This document shows, piece after piece, positions 33,668 through 45,282 of a stretch of 64,000 nt of DNA. A model generated the notes under the pieces. It made no database searches. It was not told the origin of the DNA and worked only from the letters and a program-made list of their open reading frames with translations. Source of the stretch: Ichthyophis bannanicus (taxonomy: Eukaryota > Chordata > Amphibia > Gymnophiona > Ichthyophiidae); NCBI GenBank assembly GCA_033557465.1, contig CM066033.1, positions 380,749,289 to 380,813,288 on the forward strand. Direction: 5' to 3'. The translations under genes were made by a program, and so were the position numbers. Positions within the stretch are counted from its first letter, which is position 1. Each line of letters opens with the position of its first letter.

Positions 33668-34299
33668 TAGAAATTACATGAACAGAATACCTCAGCTCGG
33701 TTACACATGCAGAACATAGACTGTCAGCAAACTAAGAACAAGAGATCACAATTTAGAAACAGGAAGACAATAATTAAATTGGGAACCCCAAAAACGCAAA
33801 GACGTTAGCGATACACATTTCCCAGAGCCGACATATTCCAGTTAATAAATTCAAAATAAAAAGTATTTTTCTACCTTTTGTTCGGGCATTTTATTTTTCA
33901 GTTGCAATTGCTCCGGTCACTTTCTTCTGTTTTTTTTCGTGTCTTCTGCTAACTCTTCATTGTCTGCTGTCCATTTGTCCTTTCTTCTCTCTTCTAGATT
34001 TTTCCATTCTCTCTCTACATTTGCTTTAACATACTGATCTTTCCCCTTTTGCTCTTTCCTCCATTTCTTTCTTTATTCCTTTATCATCCACTCAAATTTC
34101 ACTCTGCCATCCTCAATCCCCACTTACTCTCCCAATACCCGGCCAATCGTAGATTTTTCTTCCCTCCCACATAAAATATCTTTTCCCCTCTCCATCCTCA
34201 TCCCCCCAGCCCCATTCCCTTCCAGTTCTCCCCCAACATCAGCTCCCTTCTAGTTCCAGCCCCACCCAGCATCTGCTCCCTTCTAGTCCCATTCTCTCA

Positions 34300-34460
34300 T
34301 GCAGCAGCATCAGCCCACTTCTAGTCCTAGCCCCTCCATCAGCTCATTTCCAGTCCTAGCCCCCCCATCAGTCATTTTCAGTCCTACCCTAGGCCCCCAT
34401 CAGTCCATTTCCAGTTCAAGCCCCCCCATCAGTCCATTTCCAATCCTATCCTGGCCCCCC
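34300..34460 (-). repeat. Minisatellite, about six units
   Basis: Units such as CAGTCCATTTCCAGT followed by CC..AGCCCCCCCAT, the complement of the array at 13971-14515 but only about a third as many units. Confidence 0.7.
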
Positions 34461-34494
34461 TCCCCTGAAGAGCCCCGTGCCTGTCTGAGCGGTT

Positions 34495-34835
34495 TCAGAG
34501 GGAGCCGGGGAGGCCTGCCCGAGGCCCTGGCTCATCTCTTCAAAGCCGCAAGCATGAAGAACGGTGTTTTCCCTCACACTGGCAGCTGCGTTTTCGTGAA
34601 GCATGCTGAATGCTGGGAAAAGTTAAAGCCAAACTAAAAATCCCAAAAGGGCTAAGGGAAAGGTCTCACCCATAAAATATCATCAATAAATAAATGTTAA
34701 AGGGCATTTCCTGGCACTTGCGTGTTTCACGAGAACACAGCTTCCAACGTGAGGGAAAACGCTGCTCTTCACACTGGTGGCTGTGCAGAAATGAGCCAGG
34801 GCCTTGGGCAGGCCTCCCCGGCTCCCTCTGAAGCT
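34495..34835. repeat. Large near-palindrome, arms of about 110 bp
   Basis: The arm at 34495-34605 (containing GTTTTCCCTCACACTGGCAG) pairs with the arm at 34720-34835 (containing CCAACGTGAGGGAAAACGC). The spacer of about 115 bp includes an AT-rich insert (34625-34695) that is absent from the plus copy. Confidence 0.65.
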
Positions 34836-35225
34836 GACATTGCAAAGAACACCATGGAAGAATGAAGTTTGCATGAGGCCCTGTGCAAACAACATTCTCG
34901 CACAATGGACAGGCTTCCCTGCCTGCCCTACCCCATCCCCAGTCCCTGCAGCCAAGGCCGGCCCATCCACTTCCTCTGTGGGCAGCATAACATGGCATCC
35001 ATGGAAGACCATGTGCTTCGGCACACATGACCTGCTGCTCCTCACCCTCCTCCAACAGGAAGTTGTGTCAGAGGGGGGTCAGAAACGGCAGGCCATGTGT
35101 GCCAAAGCATAAGGCCTGTCACAGGCCACTGCTGCCACGCTGAGGGAATCAGTAGCAGCGGTGAGGAGCATGGCCGGGGCTTCTGTCTAGGGCGGCAGAA
35201 ACCCTTGGGCCAGCCCTGCCTACAA

Positions 35226-35889
35226 CTAAAAGTACCTGTACCATGAAATTAATTTGCATAATTTTAGCCACCAAATGGAGGGAAATTTTCACCTGGAGAA
35301 TTTACCTAGATAATTGCATAGTTCCCTGAGAAAATTCCTTTGAAATTTGTTCTCATATTGCTTCCACTATCTATTTCTTTTCAGAGGCACCAAATAAAGG
35401 CCAATAATTTCTACTGGTTTCTTCATTTGGAAAGCAATACAACTCTTATATTCTCTAGATTTTATACCCCAGACACACTACCTGAAAAGCTCACTCTTTG
35501 GGAGAGTTCACCCTTAGAATCTATGAAAGGTGCCCCCCTCTCCGGCATGTTTGCTGAACCTTATTTCTAGCCATTTAAGTGAACTAATACGGCAACCACA
35601 AGACTTTGATTACAGAATTTCAGAAATTATGTGGCAGAATTGTCTAACTCTTGCTACAGAATTTATCCTTGTGCCTTAGACCTGCTGCTCTTTGTCCAAC
35701 CTTCCAAAGAAGGCCAAGCGTGCATAGGTGCAGCACAATCCTAAATCCTTCGCTGGCTAAATAGCTTGACAGCACAGTTCTGACTCAGCTGTGTGAATGC
35801 TTGGAAAGGGGACCAACAATGCTATTGTTGTTATTGCTCAGTTGCAGCTGGACAAACCGAGGCACAGAGCACTAAAGAGATGTCCCTTG
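35226..35889. other. No gene seen
   Basis: Unassigned AT-rich sequence. Confidence 0.35.
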
Positions 35890-36250
35890 GATTGATTTAT
35901 TTAACTGGATTTGGTACACTGTTTTTCTACCAGTCAAAACGGTGTACAATTTATTGACAGGGTAGAGAGGGGTACTCATACATTTCTTTGCGGTGGTGCG
36001 TTGGGATTAGGTGTGCCGTGAAGGGTGGGTTATAAGTGGGGTGGTTTGTTGTTGGGTCATCCTGTGTCCTAGTATTCCTGGAAGAGATAGGTCTTTAAGT
36101 GTTTACTAAAGGCTTTTCTCTCCTGAATATTTCTTAAGATAGGTGGCAGTATGTTCCATAGAGTGGGCATAGAGAGGGAAAGACCTGTGGCAGGCGTATT
36201 AGGTTCTAGTGCGGATTTGTTTTGGCAGGCTGAAAAGGTTGCGGATTCCC
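35890..36250 (-). pseudogene. LINE (L2/CR1-like) ORF2 C-terminus
   Basis: The minus strand reads LSMPTLWNILPPILRNI then FSKHLKTYLFQEY (about 36185-36075). This is the C-terminal signature of L2/CR1-like ORF2. The 3' tail runs toward 35890 and contains the inverse of GTGTACC...AAATAAATCA. 5' truncated. Confidence 0.55.
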
Positions 36251-36990
36251 CTAACTTTGCAATTTAAAGCTCTGATGATGAAATAGTGGTTCCCAAATCT
36301 GGCCCTCAAGAATTCCGTGGTAGATCTGGTTTTTAAGATAACCAAAATATGTAAATGATAGAGGATCTCAGATCAAAGGCAGACAAATAGATTTCATGAA
36401 TATTTATTGTCCACAACCTGAAAAGTAGATTTGGAAGCCACAGTACCAGCTTATACCTCCTTCCCAAATATCTACTAGTTTCATAAATATTAAACATCAG
36501 TAAACAAATATTATTGGAGTCTCACCATATTTTACAAGCTAGATGTGTGACTACTTCTCCATTCCCTATTATGCATGTCAGATATTCATGACCAACACAG
36601 CTCAGTCGGCACAAGCACTCCACTGTTTCCATAAACAAGAGTTCCATATTTCTGCAAATCAACAGATTTGCACTTACAAAAATAGTTCCTTAATGAATAA
36701 TGCATTAACTGGTAATCATAAAGACATTCTCAAACTTTGCTCGGTGCTTAATTACAGTTTTTCTGTAATGTTGTAAATTATAGCACTAGGGCTAGACTCT
36801 TTTGCTTCTCTCCCCTCAACCCCGCACTCAGATTGATTGAAATGAAGACCCTAAGGTGCCCTATATCTCTGTATGTTGAACTTTAAACATTTGTAGGTGC
36901 AAAGGTGATATTTAATGGGGATCAAAGGACATATCCAGAGTCTATATTTTTATAGCAATATTCTGCACGTGCTTGGTTTTCAGCTGTTTC
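36251..36990. other. No gene seen
   Basis: AT-rich unassigned sequence with scattered short open frames only. Confidence 0.35.
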
Positions 36991-37690
36991 ATCCTACTAC
37001 TACTATTTAGCACATATAAAGCGCCACGCACGCAGCGCTGTACAGCAATCCTACAAGAGGTAGACAACATGCAAGAGACTATCCCTGCCCATCAGAGTCA
37101 TGCTCATCGGAGCTTAAAATCTAGTTAGAACAGTACAGAGCATTAGTCAGTTCTGCGGACGGTACGGTGTGGTACAGTTTGGTCTATGGTTTGGTCATAA
37201 ATGTTAACGGGGGTTAGGGTAAGATGAGGAAGGAAGTCAGGATCTGAGTGCAACGGTGAAGAGGTGGGTCTTCAACCTGGACTTGAAGAGGGCCAGGGAG
37301 GATGCCTGGCACACAGACGCAGGTAGGCTGTTCCAGGCATATGGTGCCGCAAGGTGAAAAGAGCGCAGTTGGGAGTTCGCGATGCGGATGATAGGTATTG
37401 ATAGAAGTGATTTGTTAGTGGAGTGCAAATTTTGAGAGGGGACGTAGGGAGAGATAAGAGATAAGAGGCATTTTCTGATGTTGTAGAGGAAGAAGCGGTA
37501 GGTCTTAGTCACAAGCTGGATATGAGCGGAGAAGGAAAGAGAAGTGTCAAAGATAACCCCTAGATTGCGGGCCGAAGGAACAGGAAGGATAGTAGATCCA
37601 TCCACATGGACTGAGAGAGGGGGAAGTGGGAGGGAGGAGTTAGGTGGGAAGACAATGAGTTCATTCTTGGCCATGTTCATCCTACGGGGA
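36991..37690 (-). mobile_element. L2-type LINE fragment, copy L2-B, internally deleted
   Basis: Minus-strand L2. The 3' end at left carries the inverse of the tail words seen in L2-A (TACTACTACTATTTAGC, AAAGCGCC, CGCAGCGCTGTAC). The coding part reads MAKNELIVF, VPSARNLGVIFDTSL, HIQLVTKTYRFFLYNI, then jumps directly to CLLSLISPY and FHLAAPYAWNSLPASVCQA with FKSRLKTHLF. Compared with L2-A about 85 codons are missing at the jump (near 37480), with the frame kept. Confidence 0.8.
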
Positions 37691-39344
37691 ATACTCCCTC
37701 TTGCCTGACCTAAAACAACCTCACACTTTTCCTCTTTCTCCAAAGAGTTGCCCTACACTAGTACGTTTTGGCAAGAGATTAAGACCTCCTCAATCGTCTT
37801 CCACTTAATTATTTCAAGCTTTCTGCACTATCTTTCAAATGAGATGTTAGACTAAGGTGCTCGTCTACTCCCTTGACAAAACTGCAAGCAATCCAAGCAT
37901 AACAGATCTAGAATTATGGGCAATCTTCAACACACTCGTATATTTAAAGGGGAAGTGTCCTATGTGCAGATTTTACATTTTGGGACATGTTTACTAAAGC
38001 GCCATAGACAATAATGCGCAACAAAAATACATCTGCACTAAAAATCCTGTGCTACTGGAACAACATACAAAAAAGCGGGGATAGGGAGGATTTGGGTCAG
38101 AGAATGAGTGTGAACTAGTGGCACTTCTGACCATGAAAGATGCTGCTAGCTTGGGAGCAGGAAATGCCAGTCTCCAAACAAGCGCTAGATGCACCCACCA
38201 TGACAGCACACCATGAACGTGCGGTACGGATGCAATTTCCCTACAGTTCATAGCTCAGAGCCAGCACATAACATAGCATCCTGGATAGCCAGAGCCAACA
38301 CTGTCTGTAGGTAAAACCAGACGGACATCTAGAGCATCGGCATCTGAGGGGCTGCAGTGTGCAACAGCCATGACAGCAAAACAATAGATCTTGCTAGCCA
38401 CAAAAATTGTACCTGCTGGGAGAGTGGGCACACATATACATATACAGGGTATAAAGCAACTTTAGTCTTGAAAGTATGATGTGCAAGTTGCACCAGATAG
38501 TTGTGCAATAGCTGCTGGTGTGATGAACTGAGGAGGGGCCATAAACTGGAGGATCACAACTAGGGGGTCCAATACTCCTTCACCAGCCCCACAGACAACA
38601 GGCAGGTCGGCACTCATGGACCCTGCCACCCTGTCATCATCTGCAGCACAGCAGATGATTGCACAAGCCTGAGTGGCAAATGGATAGCACGGGGAGGACC
38701 CCTGCAACATCAACAGCAGCAGTAGTGGCGGAGAGGGGGTGGGGGTATATTGCCCCCTGCTATCCTGAGGTTTGTATGTGGGTGGGTCACCCCTCCATAT
38801 GGTCATTGCTATAGCTGGGGAAGAGCATGTTCAGGACAGTCACTGTAGGTGGACAGCCAGCACTGTGAGCAGCTGAGAGATAGGGTTTGTGCTCAGCAAA
38901 TCAACATGAGGCTGGGCTTCACAGTCAAGGTTGGAGACAGATGAGCACAGTTGGGGTGAAGCATTTTGCTGTCCAAACGCCACCTCCCCTGCATGTGGGT
39001 CCATGTACTGGCAGGCTCATGGCCCCTGACTCTGACCATAGGAAGACATCTGTGGCCCACTGGCTCAGTGCACCTATTTACATTTAAAGCACTGAAGGAG
39101 AGTTAGCTTATTTGAGTTCCCTGGTCAATGCCCCCCCCCCCCCATATGGCATGTTGCTTGGGGGATGAGGTGCTCTTCCCACTGGGGAGCATCTGTGGGC
39201 TTCCTAAGGCTTGGAGGGCTCTCAGGTTTCTGAAAGCATGCAAGCTTGAGCTGGGGACTGATTGGGGGTGTGTGGTGTGTGCCATATTAGTAGTAGGAGG
39301 AATGGATAGCAGAACATTCCTGCGAAAAGCTCTATGTGGTATCT
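37691..39344. other. No gene seen; possible TIR-element fragment
   Basis: GGGACATGTTTACTAAAGCG at about 37982 is a GTTTACTAA-type end, with alternating purine-pyrimidine words after it. The rest (38.28-39.34 kb) has no recognised family. A C run lies at 39131-39143. Open frames here are short and unsupported. Confidence 0.35.
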
Positions 39345-39586
39345 CTGTTTATTTTTATTTATTTATTAGTATTTAGCTCACACCTATCCAGTGGTAGTTC
39401 AAGGTGAGTTACATTCAGGTACATAGGTATTTTCCTGTCCTCCGAGGGATTACAACCTAAGTTTGTACCTGCGGCAATGGAGGGTTAAGTGACTTGCCCA
39501 AGGTCACAATGAGTGCCAGTTGGACTCAAACCCAGATCTCTTGGGTACTAGGCTGCTGCTCTAGCCACTAGACTACTCCTCCATGC
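39345..39586 (-). repeat. MIR-like CORE-SINE with tRNA-type head
   Basis: Read on the minus strand: AGTAGTCTAGTGGCTAGAGC (A-box-like), GGGTTTGAGTCCAA (B box), then TGTGACCTTGGGCAAGTCAC and TTAACCCTCCATTG (CORE-like block), and an L2-type 3' end finishing with ATAAATAAATAAA. The pol III boxes and CORE block match MIR/CORE-SINE organisation. Such elements are mobilised by L2. It is a fairly complete copy. Confidence 0.8.
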
Positions 39587-40554
39587 CTGTAGATCTGCTC
39601 ATGGGCCATTGTGCCCCCCTTCACCCATATAAGATGGGGTCCACACTCCTCCCTAGCAAGGATTCAGTGCCAAGTCCCAACCCTCCACCACCACTTCTAT
39701 TGCACCCTAGGTTGTCAGGCTTCCTGGGAGACTAGGGGTGAGAGGGTGTCATACTCCAGAGTCCACATGCTGGGCAATTCTGACACCCTGCCTTCCTAAG
39801 CATGAGTCGCAGTACTACAAAAATTTTGTATAATTTCCTAAGCATGAGACCTCCTGCCCTTGCAGATGCAGCATTTGTGCCCTAACTCTCACAGACATGG
39901 CTGCAGCACAGTCTCTATCCATGGGTTTTCTTCATTGATTTGCATACCTCACCACTTTGTACTTTGGCCCATCTCTCTGAGTTGTGCAGCAGGGTGCGCA
40001 TATTCCCCAGTCTGCTTTCTCTATCCTTCACTGGCCACTTGCACTGTGCTCTGTTGGTGGGCTTGGGGGCAATGTCTTTTTATTTGTTCACCCTGCTGGG
40101 GTGTGGTGGGCTGCATCCATCCATTCCATTGCCCCTGCTCCTCTCTCAGACATTGTATGGCATGGATTCAATTTGCGTTAGCACCCCCCTGTACAGAAAC
40201 TATTCCCTGGGTCCCATATACAGCTTACCTGCCGTCATGCCCCTCTGGTTCCATGGCATGTTATGGGGTACCTGCATGTGCCTTTTCTCATTAAGCAGGT
40301 GCTTCTCAACCCTCCGCACAGCACAGTGCCCTGACCCTGGTGACATCCACCTGTCTAGGGGGGATCACATTGGTGTTAGCATGCTAGTGCAGGGGGCAGG
40401 TAGTGTGCACCTTCACAGCGTGCATGCGCACCTGATGCATGGTCACTATCAAAACAAGACTGATGCACTTAACATAGCATTAGTTCCCTACCGCAACTGC
40501 ACCACCTGCATGTACCATGGCCACTCAGGAACTTTAATGACATACAGTGCAGTC
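39587..40554. other. No gene seen
   Basis: Two overlapping open frames (to 208 codons) occur around 39.86-40.57 kb, rich in Cys, His, Leu and Ser. I recognise no domain in either. Confidence 0.35.
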
Positions 40555-41464
40555 AGTAATGTTTAATTTCTATTTATCTATGATGAATGCCCATCAACAC
40601 AACTATTATGTAAGTGTGTGCACAAATAACAAATGCAAAAGAGGAACAAGTTGATAATTTCTATGAGCAGATACAAGCTGAAATCAACAGAACATGCAGA
40701 CAAGATAGTCAGGAATGACTGGAATGCTAAAATTGGGAACAAAGAGGAAGGCAAAGTGCTTGGAAAATATAGGCTTGACAACAGAAATGAAGCTGAAGAA
40801 AGACTGATAAAACTCTGCAAGACCAGCCATCTATTCATCTCAAACACCTTCTTCCAGCAACATAAGTGGCAACTGTACACATGGACTTCACCCAATGGAT
40901 TGCACAAAAATCAAACCATGCATCTGTGGAATCAACAACAGAAAAGCTCTATAACATCAACAAAGACAAAACGTGGAGCTGACTGAGGTGCAGACCATCA
41001 GCTGCTAGTGTGCAAACTCAAGCTAAAGCTGAAAAAGGGCAAGCCATTCAAGAATATAGCAAACTATAATCTTGAAATATAATATCAGAATTTAAAGACT
41101 GCCTGCAAAATTGTTTTGCTGTTTTGGATACAAATGACAGAGCACCAGAAAAGCTATAATATGGCATCAAGAAAATTGTGCTCAAAGAAAATGAAGTCTC
41201 TGCAAAAGGTGAAAAAGCAAAAACAGCCAAAATGGATGACCGAAGAAACTCTAAAAATTGTTCAGAAATGCAGAGAAGCTAAAGCAAAAGAAGAAAGAGA
41301 GGTAATCATGGAACTTAACAGAAAATTTCAATGTGCAACAAGACTAGATAAAGCTACTGGGAGAGTTAAATAGAAAAGTCCAGCCTCAAATTGGAATGCT
41401 AAATGATGCTCAAGGATCCATGTTGAATGATGCTAAGAAGATCAAGAAAAACTGAAAAGAATAC

Positions 41465-42004
41465 ACTTAGGCCCCGATTCTGCAAGGCAACATGTGGGGT
41501 TGCATGTCCCGGTGGGATGTGCAGGCCCGCAAGCCATCCTGCCCATATTTCCCCTCCAACTCTCCCCACACACCAGAGCTGCAGTACGGGGAGAGCCAGG
41601 AGGGGGCGGAGTGTGGGCAGAGTAGGGGCAGGCTGAGGCGGCAGGATGTACAGGGCCGATTCAGGTTATGGCCCTATATGTCTTGTGGATCAGGGGGAAC
41701 GTGCTGCTTATTCCACCTTTGAGGTGGAATAAGCAGCTTGGACCAGTGTGATCAGGGCCGGAACCCCCCCAAAGGCCGGGGCTGGGGGCAGATAAGTCCC
41801 TGCCGCCCAAACCTAGCCCCGTTTGCCCAGCCTTGGGTCAAGCGGCAGGGAAATAGGGGGTCGGCAGGAGCATGCCAGGCTGTCTCAGGGCCCGTTCCTG
41901 TACCCACAGAAACATCTGGCTCCCACAGTGCAGAATTGGGTCATAATGGGCCCATCCTGCTCGGGGCTGTCCAGACATTCCCCTAAGGGAATCGGGCTTC
42001 ACGT
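41465..42004. mobile_element. Non-autonomous TIR element, family member TIR-3, inside RTE-A
   Basis: About 540 bp, left ACTTAGGCCCCGATTC, right GAATCGGGCTTCACGT. Comparison with RTE-B (CAGAGCTATTATATGATAAAG) shows the RTE sequence interrupted here, though a few target bases differ or are lost and the duplication is not clear (TTA possible). It holds a perfect hairpin at 41703-41737. Same family as 4099-4612 and 9790-10386. Confidence 0.65.
41703..41737. repeat. Perfect 16-bp hairpin in TIR-3
   Basis: GCTGCTTATTCCACCT, loop TTG, AGGTGGAATAAGCAGC. Confidence 0.9.
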
Positions 42005-45000
42005 CATTATACCATAAAGATCAAGTGGATCAACTACCGTTTCAACCTGTACCTTAGGAAAAGAAGCCATTGCGTGATGAAAGAAGTCGAAACAGCATTG
42101 AAAATATTATCAAAGAACAAACAAACGAGTATTGATGTCATTCCCATTGAAGTATTACAGCAATCAGATGCAGCTGTTACAATAGAAGGCTCTGCCAGGA
42201 AATTTGGAAGACAACATCATGGCCAACTGGCTGGAAAAGATCTATGTTCATTCCAATATTGAAGAAAAGTGATCTGACTGTGAAAATTATTGCACAATAA
42301 CACTGATCCCCCACATCAGCAAGATTATACTCAAGATCATTCAGTGAAGACCACAACCATACGTGGCATGAGAACTACTTAACATGCAAGCAGTGTTCAG
42401 GAAAGGGCAAGGAACAAAAGACATTATCGCGGATGTGAGATGGATCCTTCAAAAGATGAAAAAAAATACATCAAAAGGATATCTTTGTCTATTTTATTGA
42501 CTACAGCAAGGCCTTTGATTGTGTAAATCTTGAAAAACTCTAGACCATATTAAGAAGCATGGGTATACCAGAACACCTGGTCATTCTCTTGCACAACCTT
42601 TACATTGATCAAGAAGCAACAGTTTGAACTGAACAAGGAGAAATAGAATGGTTTAAAATCAGCAAAGGTGTACGACAAGGCTGCATACTTCCCCTAACTG
42701 TTTAATTTACAGTATATGCAGAACAAATCGTCAGAGAAGTAGGATTGTATGAACACAACTGAGGTGTGAAGATTGGTGGAAAACTCATTAATAACCTTCA
42801 CTATGCTGATGATACCACATTACTGGCTGAAAGTGAAGACAATCTGCTAATGAATATTAAGGAACAGTCTTAAAATAGGCCTGCACCTTAATGTGAAGAA
42901 GAGAAAGATTCTGACACCATAAAGTTAGGTAGATAAAAGGCTGTCCTAACTTCACCAGATTATAAGAACAGAAGATATACCATACTGGGTCAGACCAAGG
43001 TCCATCGAGCCCAGTATCCTATTTCCAACAGTGGCCAATCTACGTCATCCGTACCTAGCAGTTTCCCCAAAAGACACAGGTTCCACAATGCTTGTATTGG
43101 GTCAAGTAGTGATATCCTGGGTCCATTTTTAATAATGTTTTATGGACCTTTCCTCCAGGAACTTGTCCAAACCTTTTTTAAACCCAGCTACACTAATAGC
43201 TTTTACTACGTCCTCCGGTAACAAATTCCAGAGTTTGATTACACGTTGAGTGAAAAAATATTTTCTCTTATTAGTCTTAAATAGTTTACCCTGTAGCTTC
43301 ATTGCATGTCCCCTACTCTTCCTATATTCTGATTACGTAAACAATCGATTTACATTTACCCGTTCCACTCCGTTCATTAATTTATAGACTTCTATCATAT
43401 CTCCCCTCAGCCATCTCTTTTCCAGGTTAAAGAGCCCTAACCTTTCTAGCCTTTCTTCATAGGGATATCCTTCCATCCCCTTTACCATTTTGGTGGCTCT
43501 TCTCTGAACCTTTTCTAATAACGCTATATCCTTTTTAAGATACGGCGACCAGAATTGCACACAATATTCAAGGTGCGGTCGCACCATGGAACAATACAGA
43601 GGCATTATAATATCCTTTGTTTTATTTTCCATTCCTTTCCTTATGATACCTAGCATTCTATTTGCTCTCTTGGCCACCGCTGCACACTGGGCAGAGGGTT
43701 TTAACATGTAATTCCACAATGACGCCTAAATCTTTTTCCTGGGTGGTAGTTCCTAATGTGGAACCTTGTATCGTGTAACCATAGTTTGGATTGTTCTTCC
43801 CTAGGTGCATAACTTTGCACTTGTCCACATTAAATTTCATCTGCCATATCGATGCCCAGTTTTCCAATTTATCAAGATCCTCTTGCAAATTTCCACAATC
43901 CTCATGGGTTTTAACAACTTTAAATAGTTTTGTGTCATCTGCAAATTTGATAACCTCACTAGATATTCCCTTTTCCAGGTCATTTATGAATATGTCAAAA
44001 AGCAGCGGACCCAGCACAGATCCCTGGGGTACACCACTATTCATCTTTCTCCATTGGGAAAACTGGCCATTTAGCCCTACCCTCTGCTTTCTATATTTTA
44101 ACCAGCTCCTGATCCACAATAGTACACTGCCTTCTATCCCATGACTCTTTAGTTTTGCCAAAAGTCTCTAATGAGGGACTTTGTCAAAGGCTTTCTGAAA
44201 GTCCAAATACACTATATCAACTGACTCACCTTTGTCTACATGTTTATTCACACCTTCAAAAAAACATAACAGATTAGTAAGACAAGATCTTCCTTGTCTA
44301 AAGCCATGTTGGCTGTCTGCCATAAGGCCATGACTATCTACATGCTGAGTAATTTTGTTCTTTATGATGGTTTCTACCATTTTTCCCGGTACTGACGTCA
44401 GGCTCACCGGTCTATAGTTTCCTGGATCACCCCTGGAACCCTTTTTAAAAATTGGTGTTACATTGGCGATGCTCCAAGCTTCACGTATTACAGATGATTT
44501 TAATTATAGTTCACAGATTACTAATAGCAGGTCTGCAATCCCATATTTCAGTTCTTTCAACACCCTTGGATGTATACCATCTGGTCCAGGTGATTTGCTA
44601 CTCTTCATTTTATCAGTTGTAATACATCTTCCCAGTGTAGCGATATTTTTTTCAATTCTTCTGCAGTATCACCTTTAAATACCACTTCAGTAATGGATAA
44701 CATCCCTATATCTTCCTCAGTAAAGACAGAAGCAAAGAATTTATTCAGTCTCTCCGCTATAGCCTTGTCCCCTCTTACTGCCCTTTTTACTCCTCTATCA
44801 TCTAATGGACCAACTGAATCTCTCACAGGTTTTTTTGCTACGAATGTACTTGAAAAAGTCTTTATTATACGTTTTTGCTTCCACAGCAAGTTTCTTCTCA
44901 AATTCTCTCTTTGCCTGCCTTATCAATGCCTTGCATTTAACTTGCCAGTGCTTGTGCTGTTTCCAGTTTTCGTCATTGGGCTCTTTTTTCCATTTCCTTA

Positions 45001-45157
45001 AAGATGCTTTTTTGGCAACAACAGCCTCTCTGACCTCACCTTTAAACCATGCTGGCAGTTTTTTAGACTTCCGTCCACTTTTCTTAAAGCGTGGAATACA
45101 GCTGGTCTGGGCTTCCAAGATAGTATTTTTAAACAACACCCAAGCTTGATGTAAGTC

Positions 45158-45282
45158 GTTACCATATTTATTCATCGTTATCTTGTTCCATCTAAACAGT
45201 TGAAACATACTGCTAAATATGTTCTATGTAAACCGTCTTTACTTGTAGAAAGACGGTATATAAAATTTGTTAAATAAATAAA
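45158..45282 (+). mobile_element. Short 5'-truncated LINE/SINE tail inserted in CR1-2
   Basis: Ends GACGGTATATAAAATTTG then TAAATAAATAA, flanked by TAAGTC on both sides (45152-45157 and 45283-45288). Comparison with CR1-1 shows continuous CR1 sequence without it. Confidence 0.7.

Larger units (their letters stand above)
33668..35225 (-). repeat. Hairpin plus minisatellite repeat element, inverted copy
   Basis: Reverse complement of 13565-15193 along most of its length: AT-rich part (33668-33900), pyrimidine tract (33900-34130), minisatellite (34300-34460), hairpin (34495-34835). Toward 35225 it extends further than the plus copy and ends, in the element's own direction, with CAGGGCTGGCCC and then TGCCGCCCTAG. 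That end matches the small hAT-type elements at 62398 and 63345. About 350 bp near that end (34860-35225) are missing or diverged in the plus copy. Confidence 0.65.
40640..42900 (+). pseudogene. RTE-A endonuclease/reverse transcriptase
   Basis: Endonuclease end: DWNAKIGNKEEGKVLGKY, LFISNTFFQQHKWQLYTWTS (about 40840-40890), KNQTM. Linker: KVKKQKQPKWMTEETLK. Reverse transcriptase: KGQGTKDIIADVRWIL (about 42410-42450), FIDYSKAFDCVN (about 42496), KGVRQGCIL and HYADDTTLLAESED (about 42800-42840) with the catalytic Asp pair. Stops and frameshifts are numerous. Confidence 0.78.
40555..42958 (+). mobile_element. RTE/BovB-like LINE, copy RTE-A (both ends truncated, split)
   Basis: Aligns with copy RTE-B from its 53018 onward (AATTTCTATT..TCTA). 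It contains endonuclease and reverse transcriptase remnants and is split by TIR-3 at 41465-42004. It ends at about 42950, where the CR1-2 3' end begins. About 90 bp present in RTE-B (around 53.85-53.94 kb) are missing near 41345. Confidence 0.8.

Noticed and set aside
39345..39586. A functional tRNA gene
   Set aside because: A and B boxes are present, but no cloverleaf or acceptor stem is evident, and CORE and LINE-tail sequences follow. It is a SINE head.
39860..40566. Overlapping open frames up to 208 codons as a secreted or membrane protein gene
   Set aside because: Two frames are open across the same DNA, neither has a recognised domain, and no promoter or splice context is visible. Likely chance.
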